Shown: piece by piece, positions 53,304 to 62,660 of the stretch
Layout of the letters: each line of letters begins with the position of its first letter
Position numbering within the stretch: the first letter of the stretch is position 1
Origin: an uncultured Clostridia bacterium
GTDB lineage: Bacteria > Bacillota > Clostridia > TANB77 > CAG-508
Direction of reading: 5' to 3'
DNA length: 64,000 nucleotides
Assembly (NCBI GenBank): GCA_949443285.1
Contig: CASSLW010000007.1
Span: 1-64,000 of the forward strand
The notes under the pieces: generated by a model
What the model was told of the DNA's origin: nothing
The model's input: only the letters and a program-made list of their open reading frames with translations
Databases searched by the model: none
Position numbers and translations under genes: made by a program

Positions 53304-54389
53304 TCAGTTTTTAGGGTGTTTTTTAGGTCTGTCCCCAAAAACATCCTTAGTTGGGATTAGGAATAAGGCTCCAACTATAATTGGCAAGTAGAAAGTGTAC
53401 ATTCTCCAAAACAAAATAGACATATTGATTGTCCCCTCTTTAAAAATTGATTGGAACAACAAATAAAATCCGCCTTCAGCACCAAGCCCTGAACCAGGTG
53501 TTGGGATAAACATCATTATAAGTAGTAACACTGCTTGTGTTGGGATAATTTGCCAAAATGTTACTCCACTATTTCCAAATGCCTTATATACCATATATGT
53601 TATTGAGTAATATGCAAAGCTTTGAATTGTAGCAGAAATAAACATTTTCAAAACCATTTTCTTTTCTTGCTTCATATACAAAAATTGTTCTCTAAAATTA
53701 TCTATACTTTTATCTAGTTTTTCTATTGTTTGGTCTGGATGTTTCAATATGTGTATTTTTCCTAGAAATTTTATTATTGGTGTAGTAAAAAATGTTATTA
53801 TTCTTTTCTTAATCCCTACTAAAATCACAGCTACAATCGCTAATATATTTACACTAAATCCTGCTACTGCTACCCAGATATATTGTTGCATTAATCCTGC
53901 AAAGAACTGGAACTCAAATAGCACTACAACTATTGTACTTACTACTAATGCTGTTTGTGTAATTATAAATTTCATTGCCATTGCTGATAGAGAGTCACTT
54001 ACTCTCTTCCCTGTTTTGCTTAGTTCATATGCTTGCATTGGCTGACCGCCTGATGCAAATGGTGTTATGTTATTGAATAATTGTCCTATCATTGTTACTT
54101 TGAATGCATTTTTAAATGTTTGGTTTTTGTACATTCTTTTTAGCGGAATATATAACGTAATTGCGTCACAAATCCAATTTATCCCTAGACATCCTACTCC
54201 TAATAGCACCCATTTGTAATCAACACTTTTTAATACTTTCATTATGTTGTCTATTCCGTCAACGCTGAACATGTATATTAATAATCCTATAAATATTACT
54301 AATATTAATGTGAAGTTTATTATTGTCATTTTTTTGTTGACTGGCTTTTTTTCTTGTACTTGCTCGTTTTCTATTTTTTGTTCTTCCAA
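53304..54389 (-). CDS. flippase-like (UPF0104/lysylphosphatidylglycerol synthase TM) protein; C-terminus encoded by repeat
   Basis: GQLFNNITPFASGGQPMQAY; PTPGSGLGAEGGF; tail KDVFGDRPKKHPKN. Confidence 0.82.
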   Translation of the reverse strand: MEEQKIENEQVQEKKPVNKKMTIINFTLILVIFIGLLIYMFSVDGIDNIMKVLKSVDYKWVLLGVGCLGINWICDAITLYIPLKRMYKNQTFKNAFKVTMIGQLFNNITPFASGGQPMQAYELSKTGKRVSDSLSAMAMKFIITQTALVVSTIVVVLFEFQFFAGLMQQYIWVAVAGFSVNILAIVAVILVGIKKRIITFFTTPIIKFLGKIHILKHPDQTIEKLDKSIDNFREQFLYMKQEKKMVLKMFISATIQSFAYYSITYMVYKAFGNSGVTFWQIIPTQAVLLLIMMFIPTPGSGLGAEGGFYLLFQSIFKEGTINMSILFWRMYTFYLPIIVGALFLIPTKDVFGDRPKKHPKN

Positions 54390-54401
54390 TTCGTCACTCT
54401 C

Positions 54402-55088
54402 CTAATCATTTTTTTCTTTCTTTAAAAAATCTCTCAAACAATTCAATTCTTTTTCAAACTCATATCTCGTAAATACAGTTTCACTCTTTTCTCTTGTTCC
54501 CATTGTATGAATAATCAATTTATCACATTTTAGCAAAGCATTTCTATATAACGGATTTTGGATTGCAGATATATATAATTCATCCACTAAATTATCATAC
54601 TGTTCACTAAATCTATCTATCGCTTCACCTTGCCAATATACTATTCCTGTACCTTTCCAATCCCAATCGCTACAAATTTTCACGTAGTTTGATGTTAGTC
54701 CGCTATAATTAAATACTAAATTTTGCATTTCAACATCTTTAAATTTTATTCCTTGGAAAAATGATTCTATGCTTCGTAGTTTTCTTCCTTTAAATTCAAA
54801 TTCATATGGAAACAAATTTGATAGTACTTTTGCATATGGTCCACTATGTTTGAATCCTACGTTTATCCATTTTTCACATTCACCAACTTCTTTTCCTTCT
54901 TCATTAATTAATGGCTCTCCGTCATAATATTCTCCGTCTTCTCTTTCTTCTACTTCCTTTAATTCGTATTGATAATTTTCTTTAAACTTTTTGAATTCTT
55001 CTAGTTCTTTTTCTATTTTACCCACACTATTCCTCCATATATTTTTTCCAATTATATCACATATAACACAGAAAAAACAGAAAAACAA
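54402..55088 (-). CDS. NADAR/YbiA-like protein
   Basis: RSIESFFQGIKF...IVYWQGEAIDRFSEQYDNLVDELYISAIQNPLYRNALL. Confidence 0.6.
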   Translation of the reverse strand: MFFCFFCVICDIIGKNIWRNSVGKIEKELEEFKKFKENYQYELKEVEEREDGEYYDGEPLINEEGKEVGECEKWINVGFKHSGPYAKVLSNLFPYEFEFKGRKLRSIESFFQGIKFKDVEMQNLVFNYSGLTSNYVKICSDWDWKGTGIVYWQGEAIDRFSEQYDNLVDELYISAIQNPLYRNALLKCDKLIIHTMGTREKSETVFTRYEFEKELNCLRDFLKKEKND

Positions 55089-55131
55089 GCTAAAAATTTA
55101 GCTTGCTTAATAATTCTTTTTTTATAAATAA

Positions 55132-55191
55132 AGATGTGTCCCAAATGGACAAAAATGTCCAAAAGGAAACGTCCCTATTGGACATTGTCCA
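55132..55191. repeat. family B repeat
   Basis: gatgtgtcccaaatggacaaaaatgtccaaaaggaaacgtccctattggaca. Confidence 0.75.
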
Positions 55192-55362
55192 TTATTCTTC
55201 TTCTGGTGCTTCAACTGGGCAAACACCTGCGCAAGTACCACAGCTAATGCAAGCTGATTGGTCTATCACGAATTTATCATCACCTTGTGATATGCATCCT
55301 ACTGGACATTCTGCTGCACATGCTCCACAAGATATACATTTATCTGTAATTTTATATGCCAT
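55192..55362 (-). CDS. 2[4Fe-4S] ferredoxin
   Basis: MAYKITDKCISCGACAAECPVGCI; CISCGTCAGVCPVEAPEEE. Confidence 0.95.
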   Translation of the reverse strand: MAYKITDKCISCGACAAECPVGCISQGDDKFVIDQSACISCGTCAGVCPVEAPEEE

Positions 55363-55398
55363 TTTTTTCACCTCCCGCAACATATTGCTCATCTAGCT

Positions 55399-56271
55399 CT
55401 ATTTTTCACTTGTTGCTTTTTCATTGTTATTAATTTTATTGTTGTCTCTCTTTATTTCGTCTGCTTTATATTTTTTATAAAAATATCCGTCATCATCTTT
55501 TATTTTTACTCTAACTATTTCTTTTAAAGTTTCAACTCCGTCTACTTCGCCTTCGCCGTCTGGTGTTTTTACCCTTTCCCCAACTTCAGGTAATCTTGAT
55601 AGTTTTTCTTCATATACTTCATTTTCATATTTTAAACAACACATCAGTCTACCACAGTTTCCTGAGATTTTTGAAGGGTTTAGTGATATGTTTTGCTCTT
55701 TTGCCATTTTTATTGTTACTGCGTCAAAATCGCTTAAGAATGTGCAACAACAAAGCTCTCTACCGCAAACTCCATTTCCACCTATTCTTTTTACTTCGTC
55801 TCTTACTCCTATTTGACGTAGTTCTATTCTTGTTTTATATATTGATGCAAGGTCTTTTACTAAATCTCTAAAATCTACTCTTCCGTCTGCTATAAAGAAG
55901 AATAACATTTTACTATCATCAAATTTGCATTCTACATCTGTTAATTGCATATCTAGCTTGTGTTCTCTTATCTTCTTTTGACACATTCTATACGCATCTT
56001 TTTCCATTCTTCTACATTCGTTATAGCGTTTGTTGTCTCTATTATTTGCTAATCTCACAACTTTTTTTAATGGTTCTATTATTTTTTCATCTTCTACATA
56101 CCTATTTGGTATTACTACTTCTCCATATTCTTCCCCTTGAGCTGTTTCTACTATTACTTTGTCACCCTTCTTAACTTTTAGGTATTTTGGATTGAAGAAA
56201 TATATTTTTCCTAATTTTTTAAATCTTACCCCTATTATATTTTTCAAATAAATTCTCCCCTTTGTTTGCAT
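55399..56271 (-). CDS. ricT: PSP1-domain protein RicT/YaaT
   Basis: GGNGVCGRELCCCTFL; SGNCGRLMCCLKYENE. Confidence 0.92.
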   Translation of the reverse strand: MQTKGRIYLKNIIGVRFKKLGKIYFFNPKYLKVKKGDKVIVETAQGEEYGEVVIPNRYVEDEKIIEPLKKVVRLANNRDNKRYNECRRMEKDAYRMCQKKIREHKLDMQLTDVECKFDDSKMLFFFIADGRVDFRDLVKDLASIYKTRIELRQIGVRDEVKRIGGNGVCGRELCCCTFLSDFDAVTIKMAKEQNISLNPSKISGNCGRLMCCLKYENEVYEEKLSRLPEVGERVKTPDGEGEVDGVETLKEIVRVKIKDDDGYFYKKYKADEIKRDNNKINNNEKATSEK

Positions 56272-56317
56272 TATCTTTGAGTATGTTATATTTTGCTTTT
56301 GCCTGAATTTTCAATTT

Positions 56318-57166
56318 TCAAGCTATTTCTTCACATATGTTAAATAACATATTATCTATACTCATATCATAATTTGCGTTTTGTTTCAATCTTTTTTTCG
56401 TATTTTCCACAATTTGTATACAATTTGTGTACTCGTATGCTTCTTTTGCTTTCTTTAGTAATAGTATATTCATATAATCTAGCATTTCAAAAATCTCATC
56501 TTTTTCCTTGTATAAGATTTCTGCCGATTTAGTTATTTCTATCAAATCTTTTGAGCTTACTTGGTTTATCAGGTTTTCTAAAGCTTGATAAATGCTTTCT
56601 TTATCTTTTAAATTTATCGCTTTTCCAATACTTCCCTGGTACATTTGTAACATATTAGGCGTAATGTCTTGCATTCCATAATTTTCTTGTAGGTATTTTT
56701 TTAATTGCTCATCAGCTATTTTATTAAAATGTAATATCATACATCTCGATTTTATAGTTGTTAAAAATGCGTTTTCATTTACTCCAATTAATATTATTGT
56801 TACAAATTCAGGTGGTTCTTCAAGTGTTTTTAACAAGCAGTTTTGCGCTTCACTTGTCATTTTGTCAGCTTGGTCTATTATATAAACTTTTCTTTTTGCT
56901 CCAATTGGCTTTTCTTGCACCTTTTTTTGCATTTCTCTTATTTGTTCTATTTTGATGCTATTTCCGTCTGGTTCTATATATAATAAATCTGGTATGTTTT
57001 CAGTGTCTTCAACTTCTAGTATTTTTATTGCAAATTCTCTTGCAATCATTTTCTTACCTATCCCTGAAATACCTAAAAACATATAACTGTGTGATATTTT
57101 GTTATTAATTATTGCTTGTTCTAACATTTTCTTTATTGGTTCATTTCCAATTATATTTTTAAACAT
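56318..57166 (-). CDS. holB: DNA polymerase III delta-prime subunit
   Basis: SHSYMFLGISGIGKKMIARE; DQADKMTSEAQNCLLKTLEEPP. Confidence 0.9.
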   Translation of the reverse strand: MFKNIIGNEPIKKMLEQAIINNKISHSYMFLGISGIGKKMIAREFAIKILEVEDTENIPDLLYIEPDGNSIKIEQIREMQKKVQEKPIGAKRKVYIIDQADKMTSEAQNCLLKTLEEPPEFVTIILIGVNENAFLTTIKSRCMILHFNKIADEQLKKYLQENYGMQDITPNMLQMYQGSIGKAINLKDKESIYQALENLINQVSSKDLIEITKSAEILYKEKDEIFEMLDYMNILLLKKAKEAYEYTNCIQIVENTKKRLKQNANYDMSIDNMLFNICEEIA

Positions 57167-57189
57167 TCAATATTCTCCTCGCTTTAGAA

Positions 57190-57247
57190 TAGATGTGTCC
57201 CAAAATGGACAAAATGTCCAAAAGGAAACGTCCCCAAATGTCCCTAA
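57190..57247. repeat. family B repeat
   Basis: gatgtgtcccaaaatggacaaaatgtccaaaaggaaacgtcccc. Confidence 0.75.
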
Positions 57248-57879
57248 ATGGCTCCCCATTTGTCTAGTGGCCATATTCTTATTGCTACTGTACTTTCGAT
57301 TTTTTCTAGTGGTACACATCCAAATGCACGGCAGTCTGTGCTGTGATTACGGTTGTCTCCCATTGCAAATATACAGTTTTCTGGTACTATGAAGTCGTCA
57401 AATCCAACTCCGTTTCCGATTAGGTCTGTTACTATTCCTGGTTGTAAGTATGGTTCGTCTAGTTCTTGCTCGTTTATATATACTTTCCCGTCTTTTATTT
57501 GTACGTGTTCTCCTGGTAATGCTATTACTCTTTTTATAAAGCTTCTTTTTCCTATTTCCAAAAAGTTTTTAACAAACCATTCCATTCCGCTTATTTCTTT
57601 GTATTGTGCTATTGGTTTTGCATTTTCTATTTCTGCTCTTGTGAAGCTTGTTTTTTCTGGTTCTTCAAATGTTATTATTTCGCCTCTTTTAGGTAACGTT
57701 TTTGTTGTTCTTCCCCACCTGTTTAGCCATAGTCGTTGTCCTTCTATTAGTGTTGGTTTCATTGATTCCATTTTTACTATTGTAGGTGTTCCTATAAAAT
57801 ATCTAAATATCATTGCTAATGCTAATGCTATTATTATGCAGTATGCCCATTCTAAAATTTCTTTTAATGAATCGTTCAT
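57244..57879 (-). CDS. lepB: signal peptidase I
   Basis: KMESMKPTL; KRVIALPGEHVQI; MGDNRNHSTDCRAFG. Confidence 0.92.
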   Translation of the reverse strand: MNDSLKEILEWAYCIIIALALAMIFRYFIGTPTIVKMESMKPTLIEGQRLWLNRWGRTTKTLPKRGEIITFEEPEKTSFTRAEIENAKPIAQYKEISGMEWFVKNFLEIGKRSFIKRVIALPGEHVQIKDGKVYINEQELDEPYLQPGIVTDLIGNGVGFDDFIVPENCIFAMGDNRNHSTDCRAFGCVPLEKIESTVAIRIWPLDKWGAI

Positions 57880-57972
57880 AATATGATTTCCTTTCGTTTT
57901 TCTTTTATTTTTATGGTTTGTCTTCTGTTATACACTAATTTTTATTATACATTAATTTTGTATTTTTTTCAA

Positions 57973-59301
57973 TTAATATTCTTCTACTTTTGTAGGAATT
58001 TTTATAACAACTTCTGTTCCTTGTCCTACAACGCTTTTGATGTCTATGCTTCCGCCGTTTTTATCTAGGATTTCTTTTGCTATTGAAAGTCCTAGTCCTG
58101 TTCCACCCATTTCTCTTGTACGTGCTTTGTCTACACGATAAAATCTTTCAAATATTCTAGTTAGGTCTTCTTCTGGTATTCCTATTCCATTGTCAAATAT
58201 TTTGATATATGCGTCATTATAAACAAATCCTACATAAATTTTTATTTCTCCGCCGTCCGGTGTATATTTTATACTGTTTGTTAATATGTTTAGAACAACT
58301 CTTTCAATATCATATTTGTCAGCATATACTGGTGGTACGTCTGCTGTTACAAAGCTATTTACTATGTGTTCTTTTTTCTTTATTTCAATTGCTAGTTTAT
58401 CTTGACATTTTTTTACTAAGTCTCCTAGGTCAAATAGCTCTTTTTGTGTTGATTTTTTGTTATTATCATAACGTGATAATGTTAATAAATCTGTTACTAA
58501 TTTTGCCATTCTTCTTGCTTCTGTTGCTATTACATTTAGAAATTTGTCTTGTGTTTCTTTGTCATATTCTCCTTCTAACAATGTGTCTGCATATCCCATT
58601 ATTGATGTGATTGGTGTTTTTAGTTCATGTGATACGTCTGCTACTAATTCTTTTTGCATATTGTCTAGTTTTACGTGTTCTGTTATGTCTTGAATTACTG
58701 CTATCACTCCGTCTGGCCTATCATCTGCATCTCTGAATGGCGCAAAAAATACATTTACATATTTATCGTCAACTTCTATTCTTTGTTCTGTTGATGTCCA
58801 GTTTTCTAAGTAAATAATTTTTTCCATATTTATATTTAAGTTGAACTTACTAAATATATCATTAAATGTATTATCTTCTGGCCTTATGCTTAATAGTTTT
58901 TTCGCTGCTGGATTTATTAATATTATTTCTCCCTCTCTATTAAATGCAATAATACCATCTGTCATATGTAAAAGTATTGTTTCTAATTGATTTTTTTGTG
59001 TTGTTTCTTCACTTTCTATCAACTTGTTTCGTGGATATATTACGCATTTAGATAAAACTGCAGAAATCCATATTCCTGCTATTACAAATATTGCAATTGT
59101 TGCTCCCAATACTATTTTGGCATTTAATTGCAAGTTATTTATTTGCTCTAAAGCTTGTCCTGAACTTATTATCTGTTCATTATCAATTTCAGAAATTATA
59201 TTGCTTAATGAACCGATATAAAATGCTCCTAATCCACCAATTAGTGTTATTCCTACTAAAAAGAATATTAATATTACTTTTCCTTGTATGTTTTTAAACA
59301 T
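57973..59301 (-). CDS. sensor histidine kinase (WalK/PhoR-like, PAS-HisKA-HATPase)
   Basis: VADVSHELKTPITSIMGYADTLL; GTGLGLSIAKEI. Confidence 0.92.
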   Translation of the reverse strand: MFKNIQGKVILIFFLVGITLIGGLGAFYIGSLSNIISEIDNEQIISSGQALEQINNLQLNAKIVLGATIAIFVIAGIWISAVLSKCVIYPRNKLIESEETTQKNQLETILLHMTDGIIAFNREGEIILINPAAKKLLSIRPEDNTFNDIFSKFNLNINMEKIIYLENWTSTEQRIEVDDKYVNVFFAPFRDADDRPDGVIAVIQDITEHVKLDNMQKELVADVSHELKTPITSIMGYADTLLEGEYDKETQDKFLNVIATEARRMAKLVTDLLTLSRYDNNKKSTQKELFDLGDLVKKCQDKLAIEIKKKEHIVNSFVTADVPPVYADKYDIERVVLNILTNSIKYTPDGGEIKIYVGFVYNDAYIKIFDNGIGIPEEDLTRIFERFYRVDKARTREMGGTGLGLSIAKEILDKNGGSIDIKSVVGQGTEVVIKIPTKVEEY

Positions 59302-59310
59302 TTTCTACCT

Positions 59311-60426
59311 CTATTTTACTAATTTTTTGATTTCTTCATAAATTGTCTCTTCTGCATTTGTTGTTGAAATTTTTAGTGCATTTTGACCCATTTTTTTCAT
59401 ATGTTCTTTATGTGATATAATCTCTTGTATCTCCCTGCTTAGAATATCTCCACACATATTGTCATTTAAAATAATTTTTGCTGCTCCCACACTTTCTAGT
59501 GCTTTTGCATTGTAAAGTTGATGGTCATGGCTTACATTTGGTAATGGCACTAAAATTGCTGGCTTTCCTAAGTTAGATATCTCTGTTATTGTCATTGCTC
59601 CACTTCTTGCAACTATTACATCTACAACATTCATTAATTCTTCCATATTATATATGTATGGAATTACTTTCATTTTTGGTATGTTATTTATATTAATATG
59701 TAATGTTTCCATTTCTTCTTTTATGATATCATATTGCTTTGGTCCTGTTGCCCAAATAACTTGGTAGTTAGAATTTTGTTTTTTCCTTACTAATTCAAGC
59801 ATTGCATCATTTATTCTTTTTGCTCCTTGGCTTCCGCCAAATACTAAAACTATTGGTTCTTCTTCATTTAAGCCTATCTCTTTTATTATTTTTGTTTTTT
59901 GTTCTTTTGAATAATCTTTTTTAGTTATTTTTACTGGTGTTCCTGTAAATACTACATTTTTAGCTTTTTTTATTCTTGGTATTGCATCTTTAAATGATAC
60001 TAAAATTGTGTCTGTTTTTTTAGCTAGCATCTTTATAGCTTTTCCTGGGAATGCATTGCTTTCGTGTAATAGTGTTGGTATTTTTAGGCTATGTGCTGCT
60101 GATATGGTTGCTCCACAAATATATCCACCTGTTCCTATTACTATGTCTGGCTTAAATTCTTTTATTATTTCTTTTGCTTCTCCATATCCTTTTAATGTCT
60201 TGTACATCTTTTGTATATTTTCTATTGATATTTTTTTGCTTAATCCATAAGCTTCTATTGTTTTCAATTCATATCCAGCTCTTGGGACTAGGTCATTTTC
60301 TAGCCCTCTTGTTGTTCCTATAAATATTATTTTTGAATCTTTTTGCTCACTTTTTATTTTGTTAGCAATGGCAAGCCCTGGATTTATATGACCTGCCGTT
60401 CCTGCTGCTGCTATAATAACTCTCAT
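59311..60426 (-). CDS. murG: UDP-GlcNAc:lipid II GlcNAc transferase
   Basis: AAAGTAGHINPGLAIAN; GGSQGAKRINDAM; ARSGAMTITEI. Confidence 0.95.
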   Translation of the reverse strand: MRVIIAAAGTAGHINPGLAIANKIKSEQKDSKIIFIGTTRGLENDLVPRAGYELKTIEAYGLSKKISIENIQKMYKTLKGYGEAKEIIKEFKPDIVIGTGGYICGATISAAHSLKIPTLLHESNAFPGKAIKMLAKKTDTILVSFKDAIPRIKKAKNVVFTGTPVKITKKDYSKEQKTKIIKEIGLNEEEPIVLVFGGSQGAKRINDAMLELVRKKQNSNYQVIWATGPKQYDIIKEEMETLHININNIPKMKVIPYIYNMEELMNVVDVIVARSGAMTITEISNLGKPAILVPLPNVSHDHQLYNAKALESVGAAKIILNDNMCGDILSREIQEIISHKEHMKKMGQNALKISTTNAEETIYEEIKKLVK

Positions 60427-60483
60427 TTAGTTTCTCCTTTTCTTTTTTGTTTTGCTGTCTCTATATTTTATTATTTGTAGTTT

Positions 60484-61618
60484 TTACTGTTTTGCTGCTG
60501 CCCTTGAAATGTTTAATAATACTCCCATTTCACAAAGTAAAATAAATAGTGCTGTACCACCGATAACTGAAGAATGGTAATGGCATTCCTGTTGCTGGCA
60601 TTGAAGATGTTACAACTGCTATGTTTATAATAACTTGTATTCCTACTAATGCAGTTATTCCAATAGCTACTAGACTACCAAACATATCTGGTGCTCTCAT
60701 TGCTATTAAAATACCTCTCCATATAAAAATTGCAAATAATATTAATACAACCGCACTACCTATAAATCCTAATTCTTCTCCTAATATTGAAAATATAAAG
60801 TCATTGTGTGGTTCTGGTATGTATAGATATTTTTGTTTACTATCTCCTAACCCTACTCCAAATAATCCTCCTGAACCTATTGCATATAAACTTTGTATAA
60901 CTTGCCACCCATCTCCTGTTGCATCTTTCCATGGGTCTAAAAATGTTATAACTCTTTGTAATCTATATGGTGCTGCTATTATTAATGCTGTAAGTATTGG
61001 CACTCCTGCTGTTGCTCCTGTTGCTGCAAAATGTGTAAATTTACATCCTGCCATTATCATCATTATTGAACAAATTCCTATAATTACTACTGATGAACTT
61101 AAGTGTGGTTCTAGTATAAGTAATCCTATTATAGGTAAAACTAACACAATATGTTTTAGAAATCCTTTTCCATATTTTCCTAAATCATCTCTATTTTTTA
61201 CCAATATTCCTGCATAGAAAATTATCATTAACATTTTTACCATTTCTGACGGTTGAATTGTTAATGTTCTTGTTATAGAAATCCATCTTTTTGCACCATT
61301 TGTTTCAGTTCCTATAACTAGTACTGCTGCTAACAAAATTAATGATAACCACCAAGCATGTTTATAGAACTTTTGATAAAATCTATAATCTATTTTAGAA
61401 ATGAATAACATTGCTATTATTCCTAATATTGCAAACAATAATTGCTTTGAAAAGAATGAATAGCTATCTCCAAATTGCGAAAGTGCAGATGGCGAACTTG
61501 CTGATAATACCATTACTAAGCCAATTCCAAGCAACAGCAATATTGTAATCAATAATGTAAAATCAAATGGATTATTTAAAAACTTTGAAAAAGTCTTTTC
61601 TTTTCTGTTTTTTGCCAT
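60484..61618 (-). CDS. ftsW: FtsW/SEDS glycosyltransferase, terminal codons reached by a +1 shift at CGGT
   Basis: 362-aa ORF ends aberrantly FFSYRWYSTIYFTL; +1 frame gives FFSY-GGTALFILLCEMGVLLNISRAAAKQ then TAA at 60484-60486. Confidence 0.92.
60559..60562 (-). other. +1 frameshift site TAT-C-GGT-GGT in ftsW
   Basis: restores the conserved SYGG motif of SEDS proteins. Confidence 0.87.
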
Positions 61619-61657
61619 TTATTTTTTCTCTCCTTAACTTTTGTTTCTATTATAATT

Positions 61658-62647
61658 TTATATAATTGCTAATCCAATTATGCACAATATTAATGTAATA
61701 ATGCTAAATATAATTACAACTTTGCTTTCTTTCCAACCTGATAATTCAAAATGATGATGTAATGGTGCCATTTTGAAAACTCTTTTTCCTGTCTTTTTAA
61801 AATATGCAACTTGTATAATAACTGATAATGTTTCTAGTACTGGTATTAATGCTATTACTATTAGTAATATAGGAAGTTTTAAATATAGTGCAATAGCTGA
61901 AATCACTCCACCTAGTAGTAGTGAACCTGTATCTCCCATAAATACCTTTGCTGGGTGTAAATTAAACATTAAGAATCCTAAGACTGCACCTATTACAATG
62001 CTTCCAAACATTGATACTTCTGGCATTCCAAATTTTATTCCTATAATTGTTAAGCATGTAATAATAATTGCACTAACACTTGATGCTAACCCATCGATTC
62101 CATCTGTTAGGTTTACTGCATTTGTTGCTGCAAGTATTACTACTATTGCAAATGGAATATATAAATATATTGGTATTGTTATATATTGTTTTACTATTGG
62201 TATATAGGTTTCTGTTCCTATATGTAGTCCATAAATTAAATAGATTACATATGCCACTGATATTATTAGTAATCCTAGCATTTTATAACTTGGCTTTAAA
62301 CCTTCTGTATTTTTTAATACTAATTTTTTAAAGTCGTCTATAAATCCTATTAGTCCAAACCCTATTGTTAACAGTAATATTGGTAATAACTTATTTGCTA
62401 TTTCACCTTGACCATTAGCACTTAAAAAGATATATGTTCCTGTAACTATTAAAATCATTGTTATTATCATTATTATTCCACCCATTGTAGGTGTTCCTTG
62501 TTTTTTTAAATGAGATTGTGGTCCGTCATCTCTTTCTATTTGTCCTACTTTTAGTTTTTTAAGTATTGGTATTATAATAATTCCTAAAATAACTGCTGTT
62601 ATAAACGATATTATTAATGTTGTTGTTTCTGTTTTCAAATTTACCAA
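61658..62647 (-). CDS. mraY: phospho-N-acetylmuramoyl-pentapeptide transferase
   Basis: GTPTMGGIIMI; NAVNLTDGIDGLA; MAPLHHHFELSGWKE. Confidence 0.96.
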   Translation of the reverse strand: MVNLKTETTTLIISFITAVILGIIIIPILKKLKVGQIERDDGPQSHLKKQGTPTMGGIIMIITMILIVTGTYIFLSANGQGEIANKLLPILLLTIGFGLIGFIDDFKKLVLKNTEGLKPSYKMLGLLIISVAYVIYLIYGLHIGTETYIPIVKQYITIPIYLYIPFAIVVILAATNAVNLTDGIDGLASSVSAIIITCLTIIGIKFGMPEVSMFGSIVIGAVLGFLMFNLHPAKVFMGDTGSLLLGGVISAIALYLKLPILLIVIALIPVLETLSVIIQVAYFKKTGKRVFKMAPLHHHFELSGWKESKVVIIFSIITLILCIIGLAII

Positions 62648-62660
62648 ACCTTTCCTTTGT

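Noticed and set aside
1446-60562. Ordinary random indel sequencing errors as the cause of the seven breaks
   Set aside because: Random errors should create many different codons at the junctions; here all seven make CGG and all are +1. A systematic, motif-specific artefact is not excluded and needs read-level checking.
1446-60562. Classical P-site slippage (prfB-like CUU-N) for all sites
   Set aside because: Only the dnaE CTT-C context resembles it. ATG, TAT, GAG and GCG as P-site codons cannot re-pair well in the +1 frame, and no consistent SD-like stimulator is visible upstream.
1446-60562. Simple reassignment of CGG to another amino acid
   Set aside because: Reassignment would keep the frame; here the frame changes by +1 at each site.
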